Assembly (NCBI GenBank): GCA_028710895.1
Contig: JAQTTH010000010.1
Location: forward strand, 115,051-179,050
Direction: 5' to 3'
Length of the DNA: 64,000 nucleotides
Origin: Paludibacter sp.
GTDB lineage: Bacteria; Bacteroidota; Bacteroidia; Bacteroidales; Paludibacteraceae
Part shown: positions 1 to 7,647 of the stretch, piece by piece
How the letters are laid out: each line of letters starts with the position of its first letter
How positions within the stretch are numbered: position 1 is the first letter of the stretch
Position numbers and translations under genes: made by a program
Notes under the pieces: model-generated
What the model saw: only the letters and a program-made list of their open reading frames with translations
What the model was told of the DNA's origin: nothing
The model's database searches: none

Positions 1-1239
1 TACTTCTTCGGGGTAAACGTCAACGATTTCGCTTGAAATTTGCCCACCGGCTACTTCCTGAATCAACAATGCACAACGTTTCAAGACATAAATAGTATTG
101 GTCGGGTCACAACCACGCTCAAAACGGAACGAAGCATCGGTGTTTAATCCATGGCGACGAGCTGTTTTGCGAATTGAAACCGGATTGAAGTATGCACTTT
201 CCAGAAATACATTTTGAGTTGTTTCGGTAACTCCTGAATCCAAACCACCAAACACGCCACCAATGCACATAGGTGCTTCAGCATTGCAAATCATTAGGTC
301 TGCGGCATTCAGTTTTCGCTCCGTTCCATCCAATGTGGTGAAAGGAGCTCCTTCGCCCAATGTTTTCACTCGTACTTCTGAACCCTTAATTTTATCAGCA
401 TCAAACGCGTGAAGTGGTTGACCTAATTCGTGTAAAACGAAGTTAGTCACGTCAACAATGTTGTTGATTGGACGAAGTCCAATAATAAGCAGGTAGTTTT
501 TCAGCCATTCCGGTGATTCTGCTACTTTTACGCCCGAAATTGTTACTGCCGAGTAACGTGGGCAAGCATCCGTATTTTCAACTGTTACAGGAATTGTCAG
601 ATTTGTATTTTGTACAGCAAAAGCTTCTACCGAAGGTTTTTGCAATTTTACTGTTTTATCTTTTAGTGCAAAAAAAGCAGCTAAATCTCGTGCAACCCCA
701 AAGTGAGAAGCTGCATCAATGCGGTTTGGAGTAATGTCTACTTCCAATAAATAGTCACTTTTAATGCCGTAATAATCTTTAGCCAAAGTTCCGACAATGG
801 CCTCAGCAGGAAGAACGATAATTCCATCGTGACTAGTACCGATTCCAATTTCATCCTGAGCACAAATCATTCCCAACGATTCAACTCCACGTATTTTAGA
901 ACGTTTGATAGTAAAGCTTTCGTCACCTGAGTAAAGTTTTGTTCCAACAGTAGCAACTACCACTTTCTGTCCTGCAGCAACATTTGGTGCTCCGCATACA
1001 ATCTGAAGTGGTTCTTCTACGCCTACATTCACAGTTGTAACATGTAAGTGATCTGAATTTTCATGGTTGGCGCAAGTAAGTACTTCACCGATTACCAAAC
1101 CTTCCAGTCCACCTTTTACGGTTTGTACTTCTTCCACACCACCAACTTCCAGTCCAATTGAAGTTAAAGCTTTCGATAAGTCATCGGGAGTAACATCAAT
1201 GTTAATGTATTGTTTTAGCCAATTATACGAAATATTCAT
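1..1239 (-). CDS. pheT: Phenylalanine--tRNA ligase beta subunit (partial, 3' end beyond the window)
   Basis: Charges tRNA-Phe as the beta subunit of the cytosolic PheS2PheT2 enzyme. The reading frame is open from the ATG whose complement is at 1237-1239 through base 1, 413 codons, with no stop, so the C-terminal half lies outside. The translation begins MNISYNWLKQYI, followed by a tRNA-binding OB-fold region (GLVIGEVLTCANHENSDHLH, then VCGAPNVAAGQKVVVA) and the B3/B4 region with DITPNRIDAASHFGVARDLA, all typical of PheT. The start is preceded by a -7 promoter box on the minus strand about 30 nt upstream. It is divergent from the acyl-CoA synthetase gene. Confidence 0.97.
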   Translation of the reverse strand, partial: MNISYNWLKQYINIDVTPDDLSKALTSIGLEVGGVEEVQTVKGGLEGLVIGEVLTCANHENSDHLHVTTVNVGVEEPLQIVCGAPNVAAGQKVVVATVGTKLYSGDESFTIKRSKIRGVESLGMICAQDEIGIGTSHDGIIVLPAEAIVGTLAKDYYGIKSDYLLEVDITPNRIDAASHFGVARDLAAFFALKDKTVKLQKPSVEAFAVQNTNLTIPVTVENTDACPRYSAVTISGVKVAESPEWLKNYLLIIGLRPINNIVDVTNFVLHELGQPLHAFDADKIKGSEVRVKTLGEGAPFTTLDGTERKLNAADLMICNAEAPMCIGGVFGGLDSGVTETTQNVFLESAYFNPVSIRKTARRHGLNTDASFRFERGCDPTNTIYVLKRCALLIQEVAGGQISSEIVDVYPEEV

Positions 1240-1268
1240 AACGATTTTATTGTATTTTTTTAAAGGCA

Positions 1269-1276
1269 CAAAGATA
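1269..1276 (-). promoter_or_regulatory. Bacteroidota -7 box for pheT
   Basis: Minus-strand TATCTTTG matches TAnnTTTG and lies 30 nt before the pheT start. No clear TTG is seen at the -33 position. Confidence 0.6.
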
Positions 1277-1415
1277 CTATTTATTTTAGAGTTTTGGGCT
1301 TGAACATTCAGAAAAATGAACTCATATTTACTAATATTTAGTGAGTTGCACTTGGGTTATTTGTTTGTAAACTTGATTATTTAAAGTTCTTTAATACTAT
1401 AATTCTGCACATTAA

Positions 1416-1447
1416 TTGATGATATGTGTATTTATTCATTATTTTTG
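1416..1447 (+). promoter_or_regulatory. Promoter of the acyl-CoA synthetase gene
   Basis: TTG at 1416-1418 and TATTTTTG at 1440-1447 are separated by 21 nt, the classic Bacteroidota arrangement. Transcription would start near 1454, which excludes the longer frame opening at 1426 and supports the ATG at 1483. Confidence 0.7.
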
Positions 1448-1482
1448 TACGTAATAAAATTAAAACTAAAAGTCACCCTACA

Positions 1483-3192
1483 ATGATTCAGGAAAACTTT
1501 ATTCGTCTTTTCGAAGATTCATTTCGAAACAATTGGGAGCTGCCCGCATATAGTAACTATGGCGAAGATCTTACTATGACTTATGCCGATGTTGCCAAGC
1601 GTGTTGCTAAAATTCATATTTTGTTCGAGCAGTGCAAGCTAAAACCAAATGATAAAGTATCACTGATTGGTAGGAATAATGCAAACTGGGCGATTACCTA
1701 TTTGGCTACAGTTACGTATGGAGCAATTGTTGTCCCAATTCTGCAGGACTTTAATCCTAACGATGTTCATCATATAACTAATCACTCAGAATCAACATTG
1801 CTTTTCGCAGGTGATAATATTTGGGAGAATCTGGAAGAAGAAAAGTTGACAACTGTAAAAGCTGTTTTCTCACTCACAGGATTTCAGTGTGTTACATTGT
1901 TGAATAAAGAGCCAAAGCCTGAATTATCAGAATCTGAAGTTCACGAGCAATTGGTTGTGAAATATTTACAGCCGGATTATATTAATAGTCTTTTCCATGC
2001 AAAATATCCACAGGGTTTTTATCGGGATCATGTCCGCTACATTGATAAACCGAATAGTGAGATTATCTCAATCAATTATACCTCCGGGACAACCGGTTTT
2101 AGCAAGGGGGTTTTGACTTCCGGAAATGCATTAGCAGGTAATATTACTTTTGGTTTGAGAACGGGGTTGGTTGCTCCGCGATATAAAATTATTTCATTTT
2201 TACCTCTGGCACATGCTTATGGTTGTGCATTTGAATTTTTGACATCAACTTGTGCCGGCTGTCATATTCACTTTATTGGAAAAATTCCATCGCCCAAAAT
2301 TTTATTGACAGCATTTGCTGAAATAAAACCAAACGTCGTGTTTTTGGTTCCGCTTATTGTTGAGAAAATTTATAAAAAGCAAATTCAACCTCTTTTGGCA
2401 AAACCGTCTATGCGTTGGGTTCTGAGCATCCCATTTCTTGACCAGCCCATTTTAGCTCAAATTCGAAAGAAGTTGATGGATGCTTTTGGTGGAGAGTTTT
2501 CTCAAATTGTAATTGGGGGAGCACCTCTAAACGCTGAAGTCGAAGAGTTTTTTGCTAAGATTAAATTTCCATACACTGTAGGGTATGGAATGACTGAATG
2601 TGCACCACTCATTAGTTATGTTGATAGTAAAGACTTTATTCCAAAATCGGCAGGAAAACTCCTTGATGTAATGGAATTAAAGCTCCTAAATCAAGATTTG
2701 GAAACTGGTGTAGGCGAAATTTGTGTTCGTGGAGAGAATCTTATGTCGGGGTATTTTAAAAACGCAGAGGCTACTGAGCAGGTAATTGATAGTGAAGGTT
2801 GGCTTCATACAGGAGATTTGGGTACGGTTGATTCTGAAAATAACATCTTTATCCGGGGGCGAAATAAAACAATGATTTTAAGTGGAAGTGGTCAAAATAT
2901 ATATCCGGAAGAAATAGAGGCTAAGCTAAATAATATGCCGTATGTAATGGAAAGTCTTGTAATTGAAAGTAATGGCAAATTAGTAGCACTTGTTTGTCCT
3001 GATTATGAGGCTGTTGATTCTGAGGGCGTTGACCATAATCAATTGGAGGGTTTAATGGAAGAAAATCGCAGATTACTCAATTCGATGGTTGCTGCTTACG
3101 AAGGTGTTTCAAAGATTCAACTTTATCCACACGAATTTGAGAAAACACCTAAGAAAAGTATTAAACGCTATCTGTATTCTACAAAAGCATAA
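1483..3192 (+). CDS. AMP-binding long-chain fatty acid--CoA ligase family protein
   Basis: Predicted to activate a carboxylic acid (probably a fatty acid) through an acyl-adenylate and transfer it to CoA. The 569-residue protein has the ANL-superfamily P-loop YTSGTTGFSKG at about 199-209, the A5 motif YGMTE at about 368-372, then GWLHTGDLG and the hinge region with RGRNKTMILSGSGQNIYPEEIE; the conserved C-terminal lysine region KTPKKSIKRYLY is present. The frame could be extended to 1426, but the promoter overlaps that extension, so ATG 1483 is chosen. It is a single-gene unit between divergent pheT and the small lipoproteins. The exact substrate cannot be read from the sequence. Confidence 0.9.
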   Translation: MIQENFIRLFEDSFRNNWELPAYSNYGEDLTMTYADVAKRVAKIHILFEQCKLKPNDKVSLIGRNNANWAITYLATVTYGAIVVPILQDFNPNDVHHITNHSESTLLFAGDNIWENLEEEKLTTVKAVFSLTGFQCVTLLNKEPKPELSESEVHEQLVVKYLQPDYINSLFHAKYPQGFYRDHVRYIDKPNSEIISINYTSGTTGFSKGVLTSGNALAGNITFGLRTGLVAPRYKIISFLPLAHAYGCAFEFLTSTCAGCHIHFIGKIPSPKILLTAFAEIKPNVVFLVPLIVEKIYKKQIQPLLAKPSMRWVLSIPFLDQPILAQIRKKLMDAFGGEFSQIVIGGAPLNAEVEEFFAKIKFPYTVGYGMTECAPLISYVDSKDFIPKSAGKLLDVMELKLLNQDLETGVGEICVRGENLMSGYFKNAEATEQVIDSEGWLHTGDLGTVDSENNIFIRGRNKTMILSGSGQNIYPEEIEAKLNNMPYVMESLVIESNGKLVALVCPDYEAVDSEGVDHNQLEGLMEENRRLLNSMVAAYEGVSKIQLYPHEFEKTPKKSIKRYLYSTKA

Positions 3193-3298
3193 GGATTATA
3201 TATGGTCTGATTATTAGATTGTTATGTTTCTGTCAAAATGACACTGAAAAAAAATAAAAAAAAGAACAGATTTAATAATGGATAATAAAATAATGTTG

Positions 3299-3306
3299 TA
3301 TCTTTG
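3299..3306 (+). promoter_or_regulatory. -7 box of first small lipoprotein gene
   Basis: TATCTTTG fits TAnnTTTG. The leader that follows (about 50 nt) is nearly the same as the leader of the second copy, so promoter and leader were duplicated with the gene. Confidence 0.6.
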
Positions 3307-3357
3307 CAGCGATTTTGAATAACAAAATTAACATGTTAAATTTTAAAGGTTAAAGAA

Positions 3358-3522
3358 ATGAAAAAAGTATTTTTATTTTGCGTTGTAGCTTTGGCTTTCG
3401 CATCTTGCGCTCCTAAAGCAGCTGATCAAGCTACTACTGCTGATTCTACAGTTGTTGCTGTTGATTCTGCTGCTGTTGATTCTGCTGCTGTTGATACAGC
3501 TGCTGTTGATTCAGTTAAGTAA
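3358..3522 (+). CDS. Small lipoprotein with VDSAA repeats, copy 1
   Basis: A 54-residue predicted lipoprotein. It has a basic start (MKKVFLF), a hydrophobic stretch, and a lipobox ending at Cys17 (FASC), followed by CAPKAA and a low-complexity tail of VDSAA-type pentapeptides ending VDSVK. The mature part would be about 38 residues, acidic and alanine-rich, anchored to a membrane in the cell envelope. I do not recognise a functional family. A near-identical gene follows at 3776-3940, and each copy has its own promoter and terminator. Comparable tiny abundant envelope lipoproteins in other bacteria are structural, but nothing here proves such a role. Confidence 0.75.
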   Translation: MKKVFLFCVVALAFASCAPKAADQATTADSTVVAVDSAAVDSAAVDTAAVDSVK

Positions 3523-3553
3523 TCAAGGCTCACGTAAACTTATTTACGAAGCA

Positions 3554-3588
3554 AAAGTCCGTTAGAATATTCTAATGGACTTTTTTTT
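3554..3588 (+). terminator. Rho-independent terminator of small lipoprotein copy 1
   Basis: Stem AGTCCGTTAGAAT / ATTCTAATGGACT followed by a run of eight to nine T. Confidence 0.85.
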
Positions 3589-3714
3589 GAACAAAAAATA
3601 GCAGAAAATATCGAATTTATAATAATTTTAGCTCTTGATATCATAAAAATGATTCAAACCAAAAAATATTTTAAAAAAAACCGATATTTATTAATGCGGA
3701 TTAAAAAAATGATG

Positions 3715-3722
3715 TACCTTTG
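3715..3722 (+). promoter_or_regulatory. -7 box of second small lipoprotein gene
   Basis: TACCTTTG fits TAnnTTTG. A GTG that would extend the downstream frame begins inside this box at 3722, so that extension is untranslated. Confidence 0.6.
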
Positions 3723-3775
3723 TGTCGATTTTGAATTGCAAAACAAACATGTTAAATTTTAAAAGTTTAAAACAA

Positions 3776-3940
3776 ATGAAAAAAGTATTTTTATTTTTTG
3801 TGGTAGCTATGGCTTTCGCATCTTGTGCTCCTAAAGCAGCTGAAACTGCTCCTGCTACTGACTCTACAGTTGTTGCTGTTGATTCTGCTGCTGTTGACTC
3901 TGCTGCTGTTGATAGCGCAAAAGTTGATTCAGTTAAGTAA
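3776..3940 (+). CDS. Small lipoprotein with VDSAA repeats, copy 2
   Basis: A 54-residue paralogue of the gene at 3358-3522 with the same length, lipobox (FASC, Cys17) and tail, differing at scattered positions (for example AETAPATDS in place of ADQATTADS). The codons of the repeat tail are also nearly conserved, pointing to recent tandem duplication. ATG 3776 is the start because the only upstream option, GTG 3722, overlaps the promoter. Function unknown; a surface or periplasmic membrane-anchored peptide is likely. Confidence 0.8.
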   Translation: MKKVFLFFVVAMAFASCAPKAAETAPATDSTVVAVDSAAVDSAAVDSAKVDSVK

Positions 3941-3978
3941 TTTAAAAAGCTAACGCAAAAAGAAATTCTTGCTGGCAT

Positions 3979-4012
3979 TTAAGTCCGTTATTTCGATAAC
4001 GGACTTTTTTTT
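3979..4012 (+). terminator. Rho-independent terminator of small lipoprotein copy 2
   Basis: Stem AAGTCCGTTAT / ATAACGGACTT with a TTCG-like loop and a run of eight T. The AGTCCGTTA arm is shared with the first copy's terminator. Confidence 0.85.
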
Positions 4013-4042
4013 ATGAATAAATGCCAATCCAAGCATTTTTTG

Positions 4043-4050
4043 TACCTTTG
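4043..4050 (+). promoter_or_regulatory. -7 box upstream of hisG
   Basis: TACCTTTG fits TAnnTTTG and lies 28 nt before the hisG ATG. Confidence 0.6.
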
Positions 4051-4077
4051 TAGAATTAAAAATTAAATATAGAGATT

Positions 4078-4929
4078 ATGTTACGAATTGCTGTACAGGC
4101 TAAAGGAAGATTATTTGAGGAAACAATGTTATTGCTTACCGAATCAGGTATAAAACTTGAATCAGGTAAACGTTTATTACTTTTACCTGCCAGGAATTTT
4201 CCTATTGAAGTTTTATTTCTTCGTGATGATGATATTCCTCAAACTGTAGCCGATGGTGTTGCAGATATTGGTATTGTAGGTGAGAATGAATATGCAGAGA
4301 AAAAGAAAAATGCAATAATTACTAAAAGATTAGGTTTTAGTAAATGTCGTCTTTCGCTTGCAATTCCCAAAGAAGTAGATTATAAAGATATTTCATGGTT
4401 TAATGATAAAATAATTGCAACTTCATATCCGGAAATTCTGAAAGATTTTTTGAAAGAAAAAAATGTAAATGCTGATATACATGTAATTACTGGTTCTGTA
4501 GAGGTCGCCCCTGGTATCGGTTTGGCTGATGCGATTTTTGATATTGTAAGTTCCGGTAGTACATTGGTTACTAACCACCTGAAAGAGGTTGAAGTACTTA
4601 TGAAGTCTGAGGCTCTACTAATTTCAAATCCTAATTTGTCAGCAGAAAAGCAAGCAATTTTAGATACGCTTTTATTTAGAATTGAGGCTGTACAGATGGC
4701 TGAAGATAAGAAATATGTGTTGATGAATGTTCCTACTGCGAATATCGATAAGATTATCGAAGTGCTACCGGGAATGAAAAGCCCCACAATTATGCCTTTG
4801 GCAAAGGAAGGCTGGAATTCACTTCATGTAGTTATTGATGAAAAGGGTTTTTGGGATATTATTGGAAAATTGAAAGCTTTAGGGGCAGAAGGAATTCTTG
4901 TGATTCCAATTGAAAAAATGATTTTATAG
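4078..4929 (+). CDS. hisG: ATP phosphoribosyltransferase (long form)
   Basis: Catalyses the first committed step of histidine synthesis, joining ATP and PRPP. The 283-residue length matches the HisG long form, with the C-terminal ACT-like regulatory domain that binds histidine for feedback inhibition, so no HisZ partner is needed. Recognisable parts are LRIAVQAKGRL at the N-terminus, GVADIGIVGENEY at about residues 61-73, the PRPP-binding loop DIVSSGSTLVTNHL at about 158-171, and the C-terminal VVIDEKGFWDIIGKLKALGAEGILVIPIEKM. hisD and the rest of the pathway do not follow; coaX does, 66 nt downstream. Feedback control is inferred from the domain layout. Confidence 0.97.
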   Translation: MLRIAVQAKGRLFEETMLLLTESGIKLESGKRLLLLPARNFPIEVLFLRDDDIPQTVADGVADIGIVGENEYAEKKKNAIITKRLGFSKCRLSLAIPKEVDYKDISWFNDKIIATSYPEILKDFLKEKNVNADIHVITGSVEVAPGIGLADAIFDIVSSGSTLVTNHLKEVEVLMKSEALLISNPNLSAEKQAILDTLLFRIEAVQMAEDKKYVLMNVPTANIDKIIEVLPGMKSPTIMPLAKEGWNSLHVVIDEKGFWDIIGKLKALGAEGILVIPIEKMIL

Positions 4930-4995
4930 AAAATCAAAAGCATTTTAAATCTATAATTCAAAGTCAACTAACTTCTTATTTATTCTATAATTAAT

Positions 4996-5724
4996 ATGAA
5001 TTTATGTATTGACCAGGGAAACACAAGTACAAAAATTGGCGTATTTGATCAGGATGTTTTGATTGAAACTGCAGTTTTCGATGAGTTTGGAGAAAATGAA
5101 TTATCTCAACTTTTTACTAAATTTCCAATAAATGCAAGCATTTTGTCGAGTGTTAGGCTGGTTGATCAACAATTCTTAGAATATCTGAAATCAATTTCAC
5201 CTTTTTTTATTGAATTGTCGCATGATACATCCATTCCAGTTGTAAATGCGTACGAAACTCCTGAAACTTTGGGAAAGGACAGATTGGCTGCCGTTGTAGG
5301 TGCATCTTTTCTTAAGCAAGGAAATGATATTTTGGTAATTGATGCCGGAACAGCTGTTACGTATGACTTTGTTGACTCCAATTCAGTCTATCACGGTGGA
5401 AATATTGCTCCGGGTTTAAATATGCGGTTAAGAGCAATGCATGATTTTACGCAGAAATTACCTTTGGTTGAACCTGTAACCGATACTCCCATGCTAGGGA
5501 AAGATACGCAGTCAGCTTTAGCCGCGGGAGCTTTAAATGGAATTATTTTCGAAATAGAAGGTTATATTAATCATCTAAAAATTAAATATCCTCAACTTTT
5601 AGTATTTTTAACAGGTGGTAGCACTTTTTACTTTATTTCGAAGCTAAAAAATGCCATCTTTGCAGAAAGAAATTTAGTGTTAATCGGTCTCAACCGTATC
5701 CTTCAATATAATGTACAAAAATAA
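4996..5724 (+). CDS. coaX: Type III pantothenate kinase
   Basis: Phosphorylates pantothenate, the first step of coenzyme A synthesis. The 242-residue protein has the family's ASKHA features: N-terminal phosphate-1 motif DQGNTSTKIG, the TLGKDRLAA motif near 90-98, DAGTAVTYDF near 114-123, GGNIAPGLNMRLRAM, and C-terminal LTGGST. Type III enzymes are typically not inhibited by CoA and need a monovalent cation (family knowledge). The stop overlaps the start of the next gene by 14 nt, so it is co-transcribed with the outer-membrane protein and lptC. Confidence 0.95.
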   Translation: MNLCIDQGNTSTKIGVFDQDVLIETAVFDEFGENELSQLFTKFPINASILSSVRLVDQQFLEYLKSISPFFIELSHDTSIPVVNAYETPETLGKDRLAAVVGASFLKQGNDILVIDAGTAVTYDFVDSNSVYHGGNIAPGLNMRLRAMHDFTQKLPLVEPVTDTPMLGKDTQSALAAGALNGIIFEIEGYINHLKIKYPQLLVFLTGGSTFYFISKLKNAIFAERNLVLIGLNRILQYNVQK

Positions 5725-6973
5725 GGTTTCTCTTCTCGTACTTTCATTGCTATTTCTTGCACAATTTGCAGTTGCACAGAATAATACAAATTCGCCCTAT
5801 ACCCGTTTCGGATTTGGCGACATAAGTGATACCAACGCCGGTGAGCAACGGGCAATGGGAGGTGTCGCTATAGGGTCGCGTGCAAATTACAGCATTAATA
5901 CAGTCAACCCGGCCTCGTATAGTGCTGTTGATAGTATGACTTTTATGTTTGATATTGGAGTTTCGCCATTAATTTCACGGTTTTCAAATGCATCAGGTTC
6001 TAAAACCACTTATAATGCTAACCTGGAATACATTACTATGCAGTTTCCCCTGGCTAAGAATATAGGATTTAGTGCAGGATTACTTCCATATTCATTTGCC
6101 GGTTATAATTTTTATCGCAATGATACACTTTATACTGGAATTAAAGATTTTGATACTATTCCAAATCGAACTAAATTTTGGGGACAAGGTGGTTTTAGCC
6201 AGGTTTATGCCGGGCTTTCTGCCAATCTGTTTAATCACGTGTCATTAGGATTAAATGCCTATTACATGTATGGTAGTGTTGACAATAATCGCAGTATGCG
6301 CTTGACAAATGCTTCTGATTCAACTGTTCAATATAACACAATTACAGCAAAAAGTTTCCGTTTTCGCTATGGTGCGCAGTTCTACAATACTTTTGCAAAA
6401 AAGCATGATGTAACTTTAGGATTAATTTATGAGCAAGGTGCCAAATTAAATGGGAGTTTTTCTCAAATAACCAATAGTGTATTAAGCGAAACAACCGTGG
6501 CATCTAAAAATGATAGTGTTTTTGAGCTTCCTACAATGTTTGGAGTTGGATTATACTATACATACGATAAACGATTATCAATAGGTTTGGATTATACGTT
6601 ACAAGAATGGAAAAACGCAAAATTCTTTGGAAAAACTGATTCGTTAAGTAACCGTTCTAAAATTGCTTTAGGTGTTGAGTATTTACCTAACCCAAGAGGA
6701 CGTAAATTTGCTGAAAGAATTCGTTATCGCGCCGGATTTAATATGAGTGATTCGTATTATAAAGTAAATGGAGGCATTCAACCTAAAAATTATGGATTAA
6801 GTTTGGGAGTTGGCTTACCTCTTTATAACAACGTTACAAATACTGTAACCATGCTGAATGCTTCCGTTGAATATGGAAAAATTGGAGCCACAAACTTATT
6901 GAGAGAGGATTATTTTAAGTTCACATTGAATGTTGCATTTAATGAGCATTGGTTCTTTAAACGCAAACTTTAA
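5711..6973 (+). CDS. Predicted outer-membrane beta-barrel protein, FadL-like length, unknown substrate
   Basis: A 420-residue exported protein with signal peptide (about 1-22, ending VAQ before NNTNSPYTRFGFGD). The body alternates short hydrophobic beta-strands (for example NIGFSAGLLPYSF, HVSLGLNAYYMYG, SIGLDYTLQEW) and ends with LNVAFNEHWFFKRKL, consistent with an outer-membrane barrel. The family is conserved next to coaX and lptC in Bacteroidales. No specific function can be assigned; linkage with lptC suggests an envelope assembly or transport role. It starts inside the last codons of coaX (14-nt overlap), implying translational coupling. Confidence 0.8.
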   Translation: MYKNKVSLLVLSLLFLAQFAVAQNNTNSPYTRFGFGDISDTNAGEQRAMGGVAIGSRANYSINTVNPASYSAVDSMTFMFDIGVSPLISRFSNASGSKTTYNANLEYITMQFPLAKNIGFSAGLLPYSFAGYNFYRNDTLYTGIKDFDTIPNRTKFWGQGGFSQVYAGLSANLFNHVSLGLNAYYMYGSVDNNRSMRLTNASDSTVQYNTITAKSFRFRYGAQFYNTFAKKHDVTLGLIYEQGAKLNGSFSQITNSVLSETTVASKNDSVFELPTMFGVGLYYTYDKRLSIGLDYTLQEWKNAKFFGKTDSLSNRSKIALGVEYLPNPRGRKFAERIRYRAGFNMSDSYYKVNGGIQPKNYGLSLGVGLPLYNNVTNTVTMLNASVEYGKIGATNLLREDYFKFTLNVAFNEHWFFKRKL

Positions 6974-6999
6974 AAATAACGGCTCACAACTTTTTGAAA

Positions 7000-7578
7000 A
7001 TGATTTCTAACGTTCGCTTTTCTTATATCAAAGTTTTTATCCTCTTTTTTTCTACTTTATTTGCGATTGTTGCATGTAGTAATGAAGATAAACCGGAGAA
7101 GATAGGTGCTATTGCAGATCGTTCGGCAATGCCGAGATTACATGAAACCGAAATTACCACCATTATTTCTGACTCCGGAATAACACGATATCGTATGACA
7201 ACTCCCCGTTGGGATATTTACGATAAAGCGAGTCAACCTCACTGGGAATTTCCAAAAGGCATATATTTTGAACAATTTGATAAGAATTTGAAAATTATTA
7301 CGAATATTCAAAGTCAGCATGCCCGTTATTATGAGAATGAAAAATTGTGGGATTTGAGAGGCAAGGTAAAGATGACTAATGTTCAAGGTCAGCTTTTTGA
7401 AACCGAACAATTATTGTGGAACCAGGTGCAGGAACGATTTTATTCCGATAGTCTGATTAAAATTACTGAACCAACCAGAATTATAAAAGGGATTGGTTTT
7501 GAATCAAATCAGGCAATGACGCATTATACAATCCGAAAAATTCAGGGTATATTTCCCGTTGATGAAAAAAAAAAATAG
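7000..7578 (+). CDS. lptC: LPS export ABC transporter periplasmic protein LptC, lipoprotein-type
   Basis: LptC bridges the inner-membrane LptBFG transporter and the periplasmic LptA bridge, moving lipopolysaccharide to the outer membrane. The 192-residue protein begins MISNVRFSYIKVF, has one hydrophobic segment ending in a lipobox-like IVACSN, and contains the beta-jellyroll pattern of the family (YRMTTPRWDIYDKAS, HARYYENEKLWDLRGKVKM, FETEQLLWNQ, ERFYSDSLIKI). ATG 7000 is preferred over an in-frame TTG two codons upstream. It lies 26 nt after the outer-membrane protein gene and ends before a strong bidirectional hairpin. Confidence 0.88.
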   Translation: MISNVRFSYIKVFILFFSTLFAIVACSNEDKPEKIGAIADRSAMPRLHETEITTIISDSGITRYRMTTPRWDIYDKASQPHWEFPKGIYFEQFDKNLKIITNIQSQHARYYENEKLWDLRGKVKMTNVQGQLFETEQLLWNQVQERFYSDSLIKITEPTRIIKGIGFESNQAMTHYTIRKIQGIFPVDEKKK

Positions 7579-7590
7579 CATTTAGATTAT

Positions 7591-7630
7591 AAAAAAGGCC
7601 TTATTCATTATGTTGAATAAGGCCTTTTTT
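7591..7630. terminator. Bidirectional terminator between lptC and glmM
   Basis: Near-perfect stem AAAAAAGGCCTTATTC / GAATAAGGCCTTTTTT with an 8-nt loop. The A and T flanks serve the convergent lptC (plus) and glmM (minus) transcripts. Confidence 0.9.
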
Positions 7631-7647
7631 ATTTGGAATTTTTTTGA

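Noticed and set aside
513..734. 73-codon plus-strand frame
   Set aside because: Antisense shadow of pheT.
3722..3775. GTG-initiated N-terminal extension of the second small lipoprotein
   Set aside because: The GTG lies in the -7 promoter box and the homologous copy starts at the equivalent of ATG 3776.
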